Positions 54,871 to 63,731 are shown, counted from the stretch's first letter. The stretch: DNA of 64,000 nt from an uncultured Eubacteriales bacterium (GCA_902491535.1 CABUHS010000011.1:9635-73634); one strand, 5' to 3'. A program made the numbers and translations. Notes: generated from the sequence alone by a model not told the origin.

Positions 54871-56737
54871 GCGTTTAACCGGATTTATTCTGTTTTTCGC
54901 TGCTCTTTTTTCTGTGTTATCGGGAGCAGTATATGCTGATTCGGTTTCAGATAACGTACTCGGTATTGCAGAGCGGATTATCGCATGGAAAAAGCAGGAC
55001 GTCGGCGCCGAACCTGACGGATCTCTGATAAACGACACGTTTTTGGAGCTTGCCGGAACTACGCCGGGTGACTGGTATCCGATCGGACTCGGCAGACTCG
55101 GTATTTCCGATAATTATGAAGGATACCTTGCGGTTATACGGGATCAGGTCGAAAAGCGCTATTGTCAGCCAGGAAAACTCAGCGCGGCGAAAGCTACCGA
55201 ATGGCACAGAATCGCTCTTGCAGTTCTTGCGTCGGGCGGAGATCCTACAAACATCGGGACCGATGAAAGCGGTCGTCCGATAGATCTTATATCGGACGGA
55301 ACTTATGACCGCGGAAAAACTACTCCGCTCGGAAGACAGGGTATTAACGGCTGGATATGGGGGCTTATTGCTCTGGACAGTATGCGGTATGAGATTCCTG
55401 AGGACGCATTTTATACACGTGATGACATTATCGTGGAAATACTGCGTCAGCAGCTCGCGGACGGCGGATTTGCACTGAGCGGAACGGTCAGTGATACCGA
55501 TATTACCGCGATGGTATTGCAGGCGCTTGCTCCTTACTATAACAGTGAAGAGCAGTATACGTATCAGCGGAAGCCGACGGATACCGAAGTGACAAAAACG
55601 GTTCGCGCAGTCGTGGATGAAGCGATAGACTGTCTTTCAGGAAAGCAGCTTCCTACCGGAGATTTCGAAAGCTGGGGAACGCAGAATGTGGAAAGTACCG
55701 ATCAGGTGGTCGTAGCGCTTTGCGCTTTGGGGATAGATCCCCTTACCGATGCACGTTTTATTAAAAACGGAAATACTCTGCTTGACGGAATTCTCCGTTA
55801 TCAGATGCCTGACGGAGGGTTTATTCATTCGTTTACATACGATCCTGATAATCCTACATCTTTGCCTGATAAGTCGAATACGATGGCAAGCGAACAGACC
55901 TTGTATACAATGGCTGCGATATGGAGGCAGCAGTCGGGAATGCGCACGCTCTATGATTTCCGTCCGGAGCAAAGCAGCGCTTTGAAACAGCGTATTGCAG
56001 ATCTTGAAACACAGATTGCCGCTACTGTCGACTTGACCGATGCTGAAAAGCTTGAAGAGTTACTTACCGCTTTTTACTCCATTCCTGAGAATGAACGTAA
56101 TTATGCAGACGGATATTGGAAGCTTTCGGAGGCGGCTAAAAAAGCCGGTCTGGACGTCGGAAGAATCGCTGGTGAAACAGTGGTCGTGGAAAGCCCGGAG
56201 GATGACCTGGGTGGTACCGTTGCTCTTTACTTTTCGGATGCCGACCGCCAGGCTGCGGACTCTCTTCCCGAAAATCTGACTACCGAACAGTATGTACAGG
56301 TAACAACGCTTCTTGACAAGCTGCGTCAGTGTGAGGATTTTGATGAAAAGGAACTGTATCTGCAAAAGCTTATATCCGCCGAAGAAGCGATAAAAGCCGT
56401 GCAGGACGAGATCGACGCATTAAATACGGAAATTACTGAAAAGCTCTATCCGTTTGAAAACATTTCCCTGAAGGATAAAAAAACGGTGGACGGCATAGTG
56501 CTGAGATACGAAGCGCTCAGCGAATATGACCGCTCGAAAATTATACGATGGGAAGACGTTATAAAAACAAAAACTAAGATCGACAATATTCTGCGCGGTA
56601 TTGCTATTTCCGTTGTGCTTTGCATTTTTACGGTAATTATCGCATTCTTTCTTGTGCGCAGAATACATAAAAAGCGCAGAAAGCGCGAGCTTGAAATGGA
56701 GCAGTTGGCGGCGCTTTATGAAAATGAAGATGAATGA
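54863..56737 (+). CDS. Anchored intrinsic-factor-like alpha-domain protein
   Basis: A 624-residue protein: signal peptide (1-25), alpha/alpha-barrel domain (45-395) with NGWIWGLIALDS, DTDITAMVLQALAPYYN (about 212) and VESTDQVVVALCALGID (about 275), a helical region (395-575), one membrane helix (582-604) and a basic tail. It is closely related to residues 625-1060 of the giant protein and resembles the alpha domain of intrinsic factor and the prenyltransferase/terpene-cyclase barrel; no catalytic residues of those enzymes are evident. AAGGAG precedes ATG 54863, which overlaps the upstream stop (ATGGCTAA). Probably one half of a two-chain corrinoid binder with the DUF4430 proteins. Confidence 0.88.
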   Translation: MAKRLTGFILFFAALFSVLSGAVYADSVSDNVLGIAERIIAWKKQDVGAEPDGSLINDTFLELAGTTPGDWYPIGLGRLGISDNYEGYLAVIRDQVEKRYCQPGKLSAAKATEWHRIALAVLASGGDPTNIGTDESGRPIDLISDGTYDRGKTTPLGRQGINGWIWGLIALDSMRYEIPEDAFYTRDDIIVEILRQQLADGGFALSGTVSDTDITAMVLQALAPYYNSEEQYTYQRKPTDTEVTKTVRAVVDEAIDCLSGKQLPTGDFESWGTQNVESTDQVVVALCALGIDPLTDARFIKNGNTLLDGILRYQMPDGGFIHSFTYDPDNPTSLPDKSNTMASEQTLYTMAAIWRQQSGMRTLYDFRPEQSSALKQRIADLETQIAATVDLTDAEKLEELLTAFYSIPENERNYADGYWKLSEAAKKAGLDVGRIAGETVVVESPEDDLGGTVALYFSDADRQAADSLPENLTTEQYVQVTTLLDKLRQCEDFDEKELYLQKLISAEEAIKAVQDEIDALNTEITEKLYPFENISLKDKKTVDGIVLRYEALSEYDRSKIIRWEDVIKTKTKIDNILRGIAISVVLCIFTVIIAFFLVRRIHKKRRKRELEMEQLAALYENEDE

Positions 56738-56759
56738 CAGATGAAAGGAGAGGACTCGG

Positions 56760-57311
56760 ATGAAAAAGGATATTCTTGCCGTACTCGGCATTATTCTGAT
56801 CGTTGCTGTACTTATAAACGGAACGCACATTCAGTCGGTGGATGAATATTATCTGACTCATATTGACGATATAACACCTGAAAGCGAAACTGTGACCGTC
56901 AGCATCCGATGCGATACGGTACTTGAGAATTATGATGACCTTGATCCGAGTCTTCGCTCAGACGAATTCGTTCCGCCAGACGGAGTCATTTTACCTGCTA
57001 CAGAATATGTCCTTCGTCCCGGAGACACGGCGTTTGACATTCTGGAGCGCGCGGTGCGGTACAACAGAATACAGATGGAATATCAGGGAGCCGATAAAAA
57101 CAGCTTCGGAAGCGTTTATGTGCAGGGAATAAATTATCTTTATGAATTTTCCTGCGGACCGCTTTCGGGCTGGATGTACCGTGTGGACGGTGAATTTCCG
57201 AATTACGGATGTTCGAAATATGAGCTGAGCGACGGACAGATAATCGAGTGGATATATACCTGTAACCTCGGAAACGATGTCGGCGCTCTGTGGCTGGAAG
57301 GAGAGAACTAA
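56760..57311 (+). CDS. Small anchored DUF4430 protein
   Basis: A 183-residue protein: an N-terminal membrane anchor (5-22, LAVLGIILIVAVLI; no lipobox Cys) and a DUF4430 domain (50-183) with TAFDILERAVRY, YLYEFSCGPLSGWMYRVDGEFPNYG and LSDGQIIEWIYTCNLG. It lies just before the transporter and overlaps the T subunit start (TAATG), so it could be the membrane-proximal binder that hands ligand to the S component. GAAAGGAGAGG precedes the ATG. Together with the alpha-domain protein upstream it forms the second alpha/beta pair of the locus. Confidence 0.88.
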   Translation: MKKDILAVLGIILIVAVLINGTHIQSVDEYYLTHIDDITPESETVTVSIRCDTVLENYDDLDPSLRSDEFVPPDGVILPATEYVLRPGDTAFDILERAVRYNRIQMEYQGADKNSFGSVYVQGINYLYEFSCGPLSGWMYRVDGEFPNYGCSKYELSDGQIIEWIYTCNLGNDVGALWLEGEN

Positions 57312-58192
57312 TGAAAGCATTCGGAAACTATCACCCGTTTGTACTTCTGATCTATTTTTTATCGGTATTGCTTGTAGCTATGTTTGTTTCGAATCCGGTT
57401 TTACAGACGGAAGCACTTGCCGGCGGAATTTTATTTTGTACTGTGATACATCGGAAAAGAGAAAACATCGGAAATTTAGGTTTTTATATACCTCTTTTTT
57501 TGATGATCGCAATAACAAATCCGCTGTTTTCACATAACGGTGTAACGCCGCTGTTTTTTCTTAACGGAAATCCTGTGACACTGGAAGCGTTTGTTTACGG
57601 AATTTCAATTGCGGTTATGCTGATCGGCGTTATACTGTGGTGTAAATGTTACAGCGAGATCATGACAAGCGATAAATTTCTCTATCTGTTCGGTAAAGCG
57701 ATACCGAAGCTGTCGCTTGTTCTTTCTATGGCGCTCCGTTTTATTCCTATGTTCAAACGTCAGATGCACAGAGTAAACCGGGCGCAGAAGGCTATGGGAC
57801 TGTATTCTTCAAAGAGCTTTACGGACAAAATAAGAAGTCACATGCGCGTTTTTATGGCTATGATTTCATGGTCGCTGGAAAATTCTATTGAAACTTCCGC
57901 ATCTATGAAGGCAAGAGGATACGGATTAAAGGGAAGAACCAATTTCTCTCTGTTTCATTTTTATTCAGGAGACGCTATCCTGCTTGCAACATGTGTGCTT
58001 ATGCTCGGCATTACTGTTTCCGGAGTCGCAATGAATGAGACGGTATTTTACTACTATCCGCGCATAAACGGACTTGATCTGTCTGCATATGCGATCGTTG
58101 TTTACACGGCATTCGGAATTCTTTCATTTATACCGTTTATTACCGAAGTAAAGGAGGCGCTTGTATGGAAATATTACATATCGAAAATCTGA
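57311..58192 (+). CDS. ecfT: ECF transporter transmembrane subunit (EcfT, CbiQ family)
   Basis: A 293-residue membrane protein of the CbiQ family with about five to six helices and two ATPase-coupling motifs: RAQKAMG (about 157) and the signature SASMKARGYG (about 197). It links the S component to the ATPases. ATG at 57311 has AAGGAG, one base overlapping the previous stop; the longer reading from 57290 has no site. It ends 28 bases inside the ATPase gene. Confidence 0.92.
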   Translation: MKAFGNYHPFVLLIYFLSVLLVAMFVSNPVLQTEALAGGILFCTVIHRKRENIGNLGFYIPLFLMIAITNPLFSHNGVTPLFFLNGNPVTLEAFVYGISIAVMLIGVILWCKCYSEIMTSDKFLYLFGKAIPKLSLVLSMALRFIPMFKRQMHRVNRAQKAMGLYSSKSFTDKIRSHMRVFMAMISWSLENSIETSASMKARGYGLKGRTNFSLFHFYSGDAILLATCVLMLGITVSGVAMNETVFYYYPRINGLDLSAYAIVVYTAFGILSFIPFITEVKEALVWKYYISKI

Positions 58193-59859
58193 GCTTCAGA
58201 TATCCGAAAGCCGAAAAGAACGCCGTTGATAATGTTTGTCTGAGTGTCAGCAGCGGCGAATTTGTTGTTGTCTGCGGTGAATCCGGATGCGGAAAAACCA
58301 CTCTTCTTAAATTGCTGAAAAAAGAGATTGCTCCCGTAGGCGAAAAGACAGGAACCGTTTATTACGGAGGAATATCCGCCGATGAGCTTGATGAAAAGAC
58401 AAGTGCTTCGGATATCGGCTATGTGCTTCAGAATCCTGACAATCAGATAGTGACCGATAAGGTATGGCATGAGCTTGCTTTCGGACTTGAAAATCTCGGT
58501 GTACCGACAGAGATTATCAGGCGCAGAGTCGGCGAGATGGCGAGTTATTTCGGTATACAGTCATGGTTCCGCAAAAATACGGATGAGCTTTCCGGAGGGC
58601 AAAAGCAGCTTTTGAATCTTGCCTCTGTTATGGTCATGCAGCCGAAGATACTTATTCTGGACGAGCCTACAGCACAGCTTGATCCCATTGCCGCATCGGA
58701 TTTTATTGCGACGCTGCAAAAGCTTAACCGAGAACTCGGACTGACGATTATTCTTGTTGAGCATCGGCTCGAAGAGGTATTTCCTATTGCGGATAAAGTG
58801 CTGCTTATGGAAAATGGCAGGGTGCTGATGTACGATACTCCGAGAAATGCCGGAACATGTCTCGGAAATGTCAGCGGCGCTCATCCGATGCTTCTCGGAC
58901 TTCCGAGTGCGGTACGTATTTTCAACTCTTTGCATATTGACTGTGAATGTCCGCTTACAGTTAAAGAAGGGCGCGATTTTCTTGAACGTCATTTCAAAGG
59001 CACAGATGCAAATGATAGGTGCGAAGCAGGTTTAGGCGATAATGCCGGGTATGAAGGCGATACGGTAATTGAACTGAAAAAGGTATGGTTCCGTTATGAA
59101 AAGGATCTTCCGGATATTCTTCGCGGAACATCACTGAAAATTTACCGCGGAGAAATTTACTGTATTCTCGGAGGAAACGGAACCGGAAAAACAACGGCTC
59201 TCGGTGTTATTGCAGGACTTAATAAGGCGTATCGCGGTAAAGTGCTGATAGGCGGAAAAGCCATAAAAGAGTATAAGGGTAATTCGCTGTATCGCGGTAA
59301 TCTTGCATTTCTGCCGCAAAATCCTCAGACCGTTTTTATCAAGGATACCGTTCGTGAGGATTTTGCCGATATTTTGCAAGCCATCGAAACTCCGAAGAAA
59401 GTTATATCGGAGGAGATAGTTAAGATTGCGGAGAAGATCGGAATAAGCGCTTTGCTTGACAAGCACCCGTATGATCTGAGCGGCGGCGAACAGCAGAAAT
59501 GCGCTTTAGCAAAAATGCTTCTTCTCAAGCCGAAAATACTTCTTATGGATGAACCGACCAAGGGACTTGACGCTAATTACAAGCATACTCTTAAGGGCAT
59601 ACTTGCAGAGCTGCGCCGTGAGGGTATGACTATTCTGACGGTTACTCATGATGTAGAATTCGCGGCTGAAAATGCCGATCGGTGCGCGCTGTTTTTTGAC
59701 GGCGAGATTCTGTCTGCTGATATTCCGGAGAAGTTTTTCAGTGAAAATAACTTCTATACTACGGCGGCAAACCGAATGGCACGCGGACTATGGAAATCTG
59801 CAGTTACCTGCGATCGGGTGACAGAATGCTGTCTTGCAGAGCGGGGTGAAGATGAATGA
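58165..59859 (+). CDS. ECF transporter fused double ATPase (EcfA1-A2)
   Basis: A 564-residue protein with two complete ABC ATPase domains in one chain. Domain 1: Walker A GESGCGKTT (38-46), signature LSGGQKQLL (about 142), Walker B LILDEPT. Domain 2: Walker A GGNGTGKTT (about 336), signature LSGGEQQKC (about 438), Walker B LLMDEPT. Most ECF systems use two separate ATPase genes; here one gene replaces both. AAGGAGG precedes ATG; it overlaps the neighbours on both sides (28 bases and ATGA), so the three subunits are coupled. Confidence 0.95.
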   Translation: MEILHIENLSFRYPKAEKNAVDNVCLSVSSGEFVVVCGESGCGKTTLLKLLKKEIAPVGEKTGTVYYGGISADELDEKTSASDIGYVLQNPDNQIVTDKVWHELAFGLENLGVPTEIIRRRVGEMASYFGIQSWFRKNTDELSGGQKQLLNLASVMVMQPKILILDEPTAQLDPIAASDFIATLQKLNRELGLTIILVEHRLEEVFPIADKVLLMENGRVLMYDTPRNAGTCLGNVSGAHPMLLGLPSAVRIFNSLHIDCECPLTVKEGRDFLERHFKGTDANDRCEAGLGDNAGYEGDTVIELKKVWFRYEKDLPDILRGTSLKIYRGEIYCILGGNGTGKTTALGVIAGLNKAYRGKVLIGGKAIKEYKGNSLYRGNLAFLPQNPQTVFIKDTVREDFADILQAIETPKKVISEEIVKIAEKIGISALLDKHPYDLSGGEQQKCALAKMLLLKPKILLMDEPTKGLDANYKHTLKGILAELRREGMTILTVTHDVEFAAENADRCALFFDGEILSADIPEKFFSENNFYTTAANRMARGLWKSAVTCDRVTECCLAERGEDE

Positions 59860-60539
59860 ATACAGTTAAAAAATGCCTTTCCTATATTATTTTATGCCTG
59901 CTTGTTCCTGCCGTTATTTTATGCGGTGCATTACTGTTTGAAGAAAAACAGTATGCGTGGATATCGCTTTGCGTGACTGCGTTGTCATGTGTTCCGTTTT
60001 TTCTTTGCTTTGAAAAGAGGGAAACAAGCACTAAAAGACTTGTTCTGATCGCGGCAATGGTTGCTTTATCGGTTGTGGGGCGCTTTATCTTTACGTCTTT
60101 ACCGGGATTTAAGCCTGTTACTGCTGTAGTTGTAATAACGGCAATGTATTTCGGCAGCGAAGCGGGTTTTATGACAGGTGCGTTATCTGCAGTAATATCA
60201 AATTTTTATTTCGGACAGGGACCGTGGACTCCGTTTCAGATGTTCAGCTGGGGACTTATAGGACTGATTGCCGGACTTCTTGCCGATCCGCTGAAGCGGA
60301 GCAGGATAGTTCTCGGAATCTATGCGGTCATATCCGGTATTATGTATTCCTTGCTTATGGATATATGGACGGTTTTGTGGGTTGACGGAACTTTTAATTT
60401 CACGCGTTATCTTGCGGCAGTCGTTTCGGCAACGCAGTTTACAGTTATTTATGCGGTTTCAAATCTTATATTCCTGATGCTTTTTATTAAACCGATAGGA
60501 AAAACTCTTGAGCGGATAAAGACCAAATACGGAGTATGA
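59856..60539 (+). CDS. ECF transporter substrate-binding S component, CbrT-like
   Basis: A 227-residue protein with six membrane segments. The pattern GRFIFTSLPGFKPVTAVVVI, GSEAGFMTGALSAVISNFYF and GQGPWTPFQMFSWGLIG is that of the S components predicted or shown (CbrT) to take vitamin B12. With the cobalamin riboswitch upstream it most likely recognises cobalamin or cobinamide. The start overlaps the ATPase stop as ATGA. It is the last gene of the operon, closed by the terminator at 60579. Confidence 0.9.
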   Translation: MNTVKKCLSYIILCLLVPAVILCGALLFEEKQYAWISLCVTALSCVPFFLCFEKRETSTKRLVLIAAMVALSVVGRFIFTSLPGFKPVTAVVVITAMYFGSEAGFMTGALSAVISNFYFGQGPWTPFQMFSWGLIGLIAGLLADPLKRSRIVLGIYAVISGIMYSLLMDIWTVLWVDGTFNFTRYLAAVVSATQFTVIYAVSNLIFLMLFIKPIGKTLERIKTKYGV

Positions 60540-60578
60540 TTTAAATTTGTCTTAAGATATATTGAATACAAAATAAAC

Positions 60579-60612
60579 AGCTGCCCGATCGAAAGGCAGC
60601 TGCTTTTATATT
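60579..60612. terminator. Bidirectional intrinsic terminator
   Basis: CAGCTGCC (60579-60586) pairs with GGCAGCTG (60596-60603), followed by CTTTTAT. It ends the cobalamin locus and, from the other side, the SpoIIQ-like gene. Confidence 0.88.
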
Positions 60613-60621
60613 TTAATATAT

Positions 60622-61377
60622 TTAATCGGTGTAATAATATGATGATGCCGCATCAGCATTATAGCTGATGTAGTCGAGCGGATTTACGTTTTTGTTATTG
60701 ACGATCATCTCAAAATGAAGATGCGCAGGCTGTGCATTTTCGAAAAGTGCTGTTTCGCCTATTGTGCCGAGAACTGCTCCGCCGATTACCGATGCGCCTT
60801 CTGCGATCCCGTCAGGAAGTTCATCTGATATTCCGCGGTATACGGAAACAATACCGTCACCGTGGTCGACCGATATGCATTTACCTTTCATATCGTCATC
60901 GTAAATATTTGAAATTATACCGCTTGCACAGCATTTAACGTCGCTTCCTACGGGAGCTTCAATGTCAATTCCGGTATGAACGCGGTAATCGTTCATTGTA
61001 ATCGAATAAACGGGAAGATCTCCGGAATATTCAACGGTAACAACTCCGCCGACCGGCATAATATAATATGTCGGCTCTGCCGATGCCGGTTTTTCTGTTT
61101 CCGGAGAGGGAGCTTCTGTATCAGGTGCGGTGACGATCGCCGACGGTCCCGCTTCCACTGCAGCCGACGGCTTTGTTTCCGGAGGAATTACAGAAGCACT
61201 CGGATCGTTTCCGGAATTTGTTTTGTCTGTTACGGGAACCGTCTCGGAAGGAGGATTCTGTTCTTTCTTGGAAGCAATTGCGGTAAAGAGGGTTACACAC
61301 ATAATCGTCGCCAGCATCAGCGCAAGGATTATGTATATAACGCCGCTGAGCCTTGCTCTTTTTGCGTTATAGTCCAT
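60622..61377 (-). CDS. SpoIIQ-like membrane-anchored M23 peptidase
   Basis: A 251-residue protein: one membrane helix (about 12-33), a Pro/Ser/Glu-rich linker (35-105), then a LytM/M23 domain (HTGIDIEAPVGSDV, DHGDGIVSVYRGI, PAHLHFEMIVNN). All the metal ligands (His and Asp of HTGID, first His of HLH) are present, as in clostridial SpoIIQ and unlike the B. subtilis one. SpoIIQ joins SpoIIIAH in the channel between mother cell and forespore. AAGGA precedes ATG. A general M23 peptidase is the alternative, but size and layout favour SpoIIQ. Confidence 0.82.
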   Translation of the reverse strand: MDYNAKRARLSGVIYIILALMLATIMCVTLFTAIASKKEQNPPSETVPVTDKTNSGNDPSASVIPPETKPSAAVEAGPSAIVTAPDTEAPSPETEKPASAEPTYYIMPVGGVVTVEYSGDLPVYSITMNDYRVHTGIDIEAPVGSDVKCCASGIISNIYDDDMKGKCISVDHGDGIVSVYRGISDELPDGIAEGASVIGGAVLGTIGETALFENAQPAHLHFEMIVNNKNVNPLDYISYNADAASSYYYTD

Positions 61378-61603
61378 ATCTCTTTGTCCTTTCGGTTTAT
61401 TTGTTTATTTCTACAGGCTTTTGTACTCTTTTTTCCTGTAACTATATTTTTACCCTGTATGACCGATTTATGCACAAGAGAGAAAAATAATATATCGCGA
61501 CTGAATTTTACTTATATATATTATTTTTCCGGACAATAAAAATAAATAAAAAAGATGTTAAATTTTAAAGTGCCTGACAAACACTCTGTAATTTTGCGGT
61601 ATA

Positions 61604-61668
61604 AACACCGGGCGCAATCAAAGATTGCGGGTGAGCGCTTCGGAACTTTGTTGTCTCACAATAAAAAA
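61604..61668 (+). repeat. Dispersed intergenic repeat, copy E
   Basis: CGGGCGCAATCAAAGATTGCGGG, here lacking the AACCCGACC opening, then CGGAACTTTGTTGTCTCACA. It runs into a terminator hairpin. Confidence 0.75.
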
Positions 61669-61695
61669 TTTCCGGCGCGAATGCACCGGAAATTT
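61666..61695 (-). terminator. Terminator of the AbrB-like gene
   Basis: AAATTTCCGG and CCGGAAATTT, 10-base loop; the minus strand continues as TTTATTG. Confidence 0.85.
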
Positions 61696-61744
61696 GAATT
61701 ATTATTTTAAATGTAATGTTTATATAATATAATAGGAAGGAATT

Positions 61745-61996
61745 TTACTGAACTATAGAACGTTTTATTGCTGCAATGCAATCGGCGCAAACAAGTTTGC
61801 CGCGGAAAATAGTTACGTAGTCGGAATTACCGCAGAATATGCATGAGGGCTGATATTTTTTAAGTACAATTTTATCGTCGTCAACAAATATTTCAATGGA
61901 GTCCTTTGATTTGATATCGAGTGTGTTTCTGATTTCTATAGGAAGAACAATACGGCCGAGTTCGTCGATCTTTCTTACGATTCCTGTTGATTTCAT
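61745..61996 (-). CDS. AbrB-family regulator with C-terminal zinc ribbon
   Basis: An 83-residue protein: swapped-hairpin AbrB domain (STGIVRKIDELGRIVLPIEI, DSIEIFVDDDKIVLKKY, residues 2-48) followed by CIFCGNSDYV..LVCADC, a two-CxxC zinc knuckle. AbrB-type regulators control transition-state and sporulation genes. The Cys-containing tail replaces the multimerisation domain of B. subtilis AbrB and is common in Clostridia. ATG at 61996 (AAGGAG 10 bases before) is preferred to ATG 62005, which touches the site. Spo0A-like boxes upstream suggest the usual Spo0A-AbrB link. Confidence 0.92.
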   Translation of the reverse strand: MKSTGIVRKIDELGRIVLPIEIRNTLDIKSKDSIEIFVDDDKIVLKKYQPSCIFCGNSDYVTIFRGKLVCADCIAAIKRSIVQ

Positions 61997-62081
61997 AATT
62001 TTCATTCTCCTTTTTTTGATTTTATAATTAAATTTTGTTTTATTTTGCTTATGAGCGCGGTATATGTCTCATGCTGGATTT

Positions 62082-62110
62082 ATTTTACCATAATTGCAAA
62101 ATAATGTCAA
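62082..62110 (-). promoter_or_regulatory. Promoter of the AbrB-like gene
   Basis: Minus strand TTGACA (62110-62105) and TAAAAT (62087-62082), 17-base spacing. Confidence 0.9.
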
Positions 62111-62168
62111 TGGATAAAATGAATTTTTTATCGTAAAATAGGCTTTCAGGGCAAAAAGATATCGACTG

Positions 62169-62209
62169 GTTTCGACTTAATAAATAGAAATGAGTTACTT
62201 TATGTCGAA
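62169..62209. promoter_or_regulatory. Inverted pair of Spo0A-box-like sites
   Basis: TGTCGAA at 62203-62209 is an exact 0A box (TGNCGAA); AGTCGAA lies inverted at 62177-62171 with one mismatch. The GTTTCGAC/GTCGAAAC arms form a loose palindrome between the AbrB-like and rpsJ promoters. Confidence 0.6.
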
Positions 62210-62282
62210 ACGCGGCAAAAGCTGCGTATAATGTGAACAAATTGTAAAAGATGAAAAAAACATAAAAAAAAAATTAAAACTA

Positions 62283-62311
62283 TTGCAAATTTTTTCTTTT
62301 TATTGTATAAT
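62283..62311 (+). promoter_or_regulatory. Promoter of the S10 operon
   Basis: TTGCAA (62283-62288) and TATAAT (62306-62311), 17-base spacing. Confidence 0.88.
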
Positions 62312-62317
62312 GGTAAA

Positions 62318-62613
62318 GCTTGATGTGCGATGAGGCGGAAGGTGGCTGTATGTAAAAATACGGGGAATTTCCGCGGAGTATGTCCGAGTTTTTAAACCGG
62401 GCGGTATCGTATCAAACGGCAGCTTACATTAAAAGTTACGGCATGGCTGTTCCGGACGCGGTTCGGCTTATCCGTTATTTTTAATGGAAGATGCCGAAAC
62501 ACCCGGCGCGGTGTACATGGAATCCCGCTATAACCCAAGCGGCGGAATGTACCTGCGGACAGGGCATTTGATGCGTATTCCCCCCTGACACATTTTTCAA
62601 GGAGGAAAAACAG
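62318..62613 (+). ncRNA. Long structured leader of the S10 operon
   Basis: About 295 untranslated bases before rpsJ. A hairpin at 62513-62552 has outer arms GTACAT/ATGTAC and inner CCGCT/AGCGG. Leaders of this kind often bind a ribosomal protein for autoregulation, but no known family was recognised. Confidence 0.5.
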
Positions 62614-62928
62614 ATGGCAGCAGTAAAGGAAAAGCTCAGAATCAGACTGAAGAGCTACGATCACACTCTTATCGATATGGCTGCGGAAAAGATTGTTGAG
62701 ACTGCAAAGCGCAACGGCGCAACAGTTTCCGGTCCCGTACCGCTTCCTACAGATAAAGAGATCGTAACGATCCTTCGCGCAGTTCATAAGTATAAGGACA
62801 GCCGCGAGCAGTTTGAGATGAGAACTCACAAGAGACTCATTGATGTAATAAAGCCTTCGCAGAAGACTATTGAAGCAATGATGAGCCTTGAGCTTCCGGC
62901 GGGCGTTGAGATCGAGATAAAGCTCTGA
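62614..62928 (+). CDS. rpsJ: Ribosomal protein S10
   Basis: A 104-residue uS10: [41 protein letters not shown], the mRNA-channel loop [18 protein letters not shown] and ending [11 protein letters not shown]. Small-subunit protein and NusB partner in antitermination. AAGGAGG precedes ATG. First gene of the S10 operon; rplC follows after an unusually long 167-base gap. Confidence 0.99.
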   Translation: MAAVKEKLRIRLKSYDHTLIDMAAEKIVETAKRNGATVSGPVPLPTDKEIVTILRAVHKYKDSREQFEMRTHKRLIDVIKPSQKTIEAMMSLELPAGVEIEIKL

Positions 62929-62939
62929 TCGGACTCCCG

Positions 62940-63090
62940 GAAAAACGCGTAAAAACACGCGGCGTATTGCCGGCGCAAAACGGCATTGAAGCAGGCCGCG
63001 CTGCGTAATGCAGCCTACGGTATTGTCATGTTGGCTCTTGCAGTCAACCAATAACATGCGCACCCTCGCGGTGCAGGAAAGGAAAAGATA
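62940..63090 (+). other. Structured intercistronic region between rpsJ and rplC
   Basis: Four short hairpins: TGCCG/CGGCA (62968-62985), GCTGC/GCAGC (63000-63014), ATGTTGG/CCAATAACAT (63028-63057) and GCACC/GGTGC (63060-63074). These genes are normally nearly contiguous. Confidence 0.5.
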
Positions 63091-63095
63091 CTATA

Positions 63096-63731
63096 ATGAA
63101 AAAAGGTATCATCGGAAAGAAGCTGGGTATGACCCAGATCTTCGACGAAGCGGGAAATGTAATCCCCGTAACTGTTCTCGAAGCAGGACCCTGTGTCGTT
63201 GCTCAGAAGAAAACAGTAGAAAACGACGGCTACGAAGCTGTTCAGCTCGGATTTGAAGATATCGCAGAGCGCAAGCTTACAAAGCCGGAACTCGGACATC
63301 TTAAGGCAGCAGGCGTTACAAACAAAAAGCACCTTAAGGAATTCAGACTTGACGATTGCTCGGGACTTAATGTAGGCGATACCGTCACCGCAGATATTTT
63401 TGCTGCAGGTGAAAAGGTCGACGTAACCGGCATCACCAAGGGCCGCGGATTCACAGGTGTTGTTAAGAGATGGAACGCACACATACTGAAGATGACACAC
63501 GGTACAGGACCCATCCACCGTCAGCCCGGTTCTATGGGCTCGACATCCACACCGTCCCGCATTTTCAAGAATAAGATAATGCCCGGACAGTACGGAAACG
63601 AGCAGGTCACCGTATTAAATCTTGAAGTCGCAAAGATCGACGCGGAAGCAAACCTTATCGCTGTAAAGGGAGCAGTTCCCGGAGCTAAAGGCGGTATCGT
63701 ATTCATCCGTGATACGGTCAAGAATGCGTAA
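63096..63731 (+). CDS. rplC: Ribosomal protein L3
   Basis: A 211-residue uL3: [75 protein letters not shown]. The HRQPGSMG loop reaches the peptidyl-transferase centre, where changes can affect antibiotic binding; here it is normal. AGGAAAGG lies upstream of ATG. rplD follows. Confidence 0.99.
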   Translation: MKKGIIGKKLGMTQIFDEAGNVIPVTVLEAGPCVVAQKKTVENDGYEAVQLGFEDIAERKLTKPELGHLKAAGVTNKKHLKEFRLDDCSGLNVGDTVTADIFAAGEKVDVTGITKGRGFTGVVKRWNAHILKMTHGTGPIHRQPGSMGSTSTPSRIFKNKIMPGQYGNEQVTVLNLEVAKIDAEANLIAVKGAVPGAKGGIVFIRDTVKNA

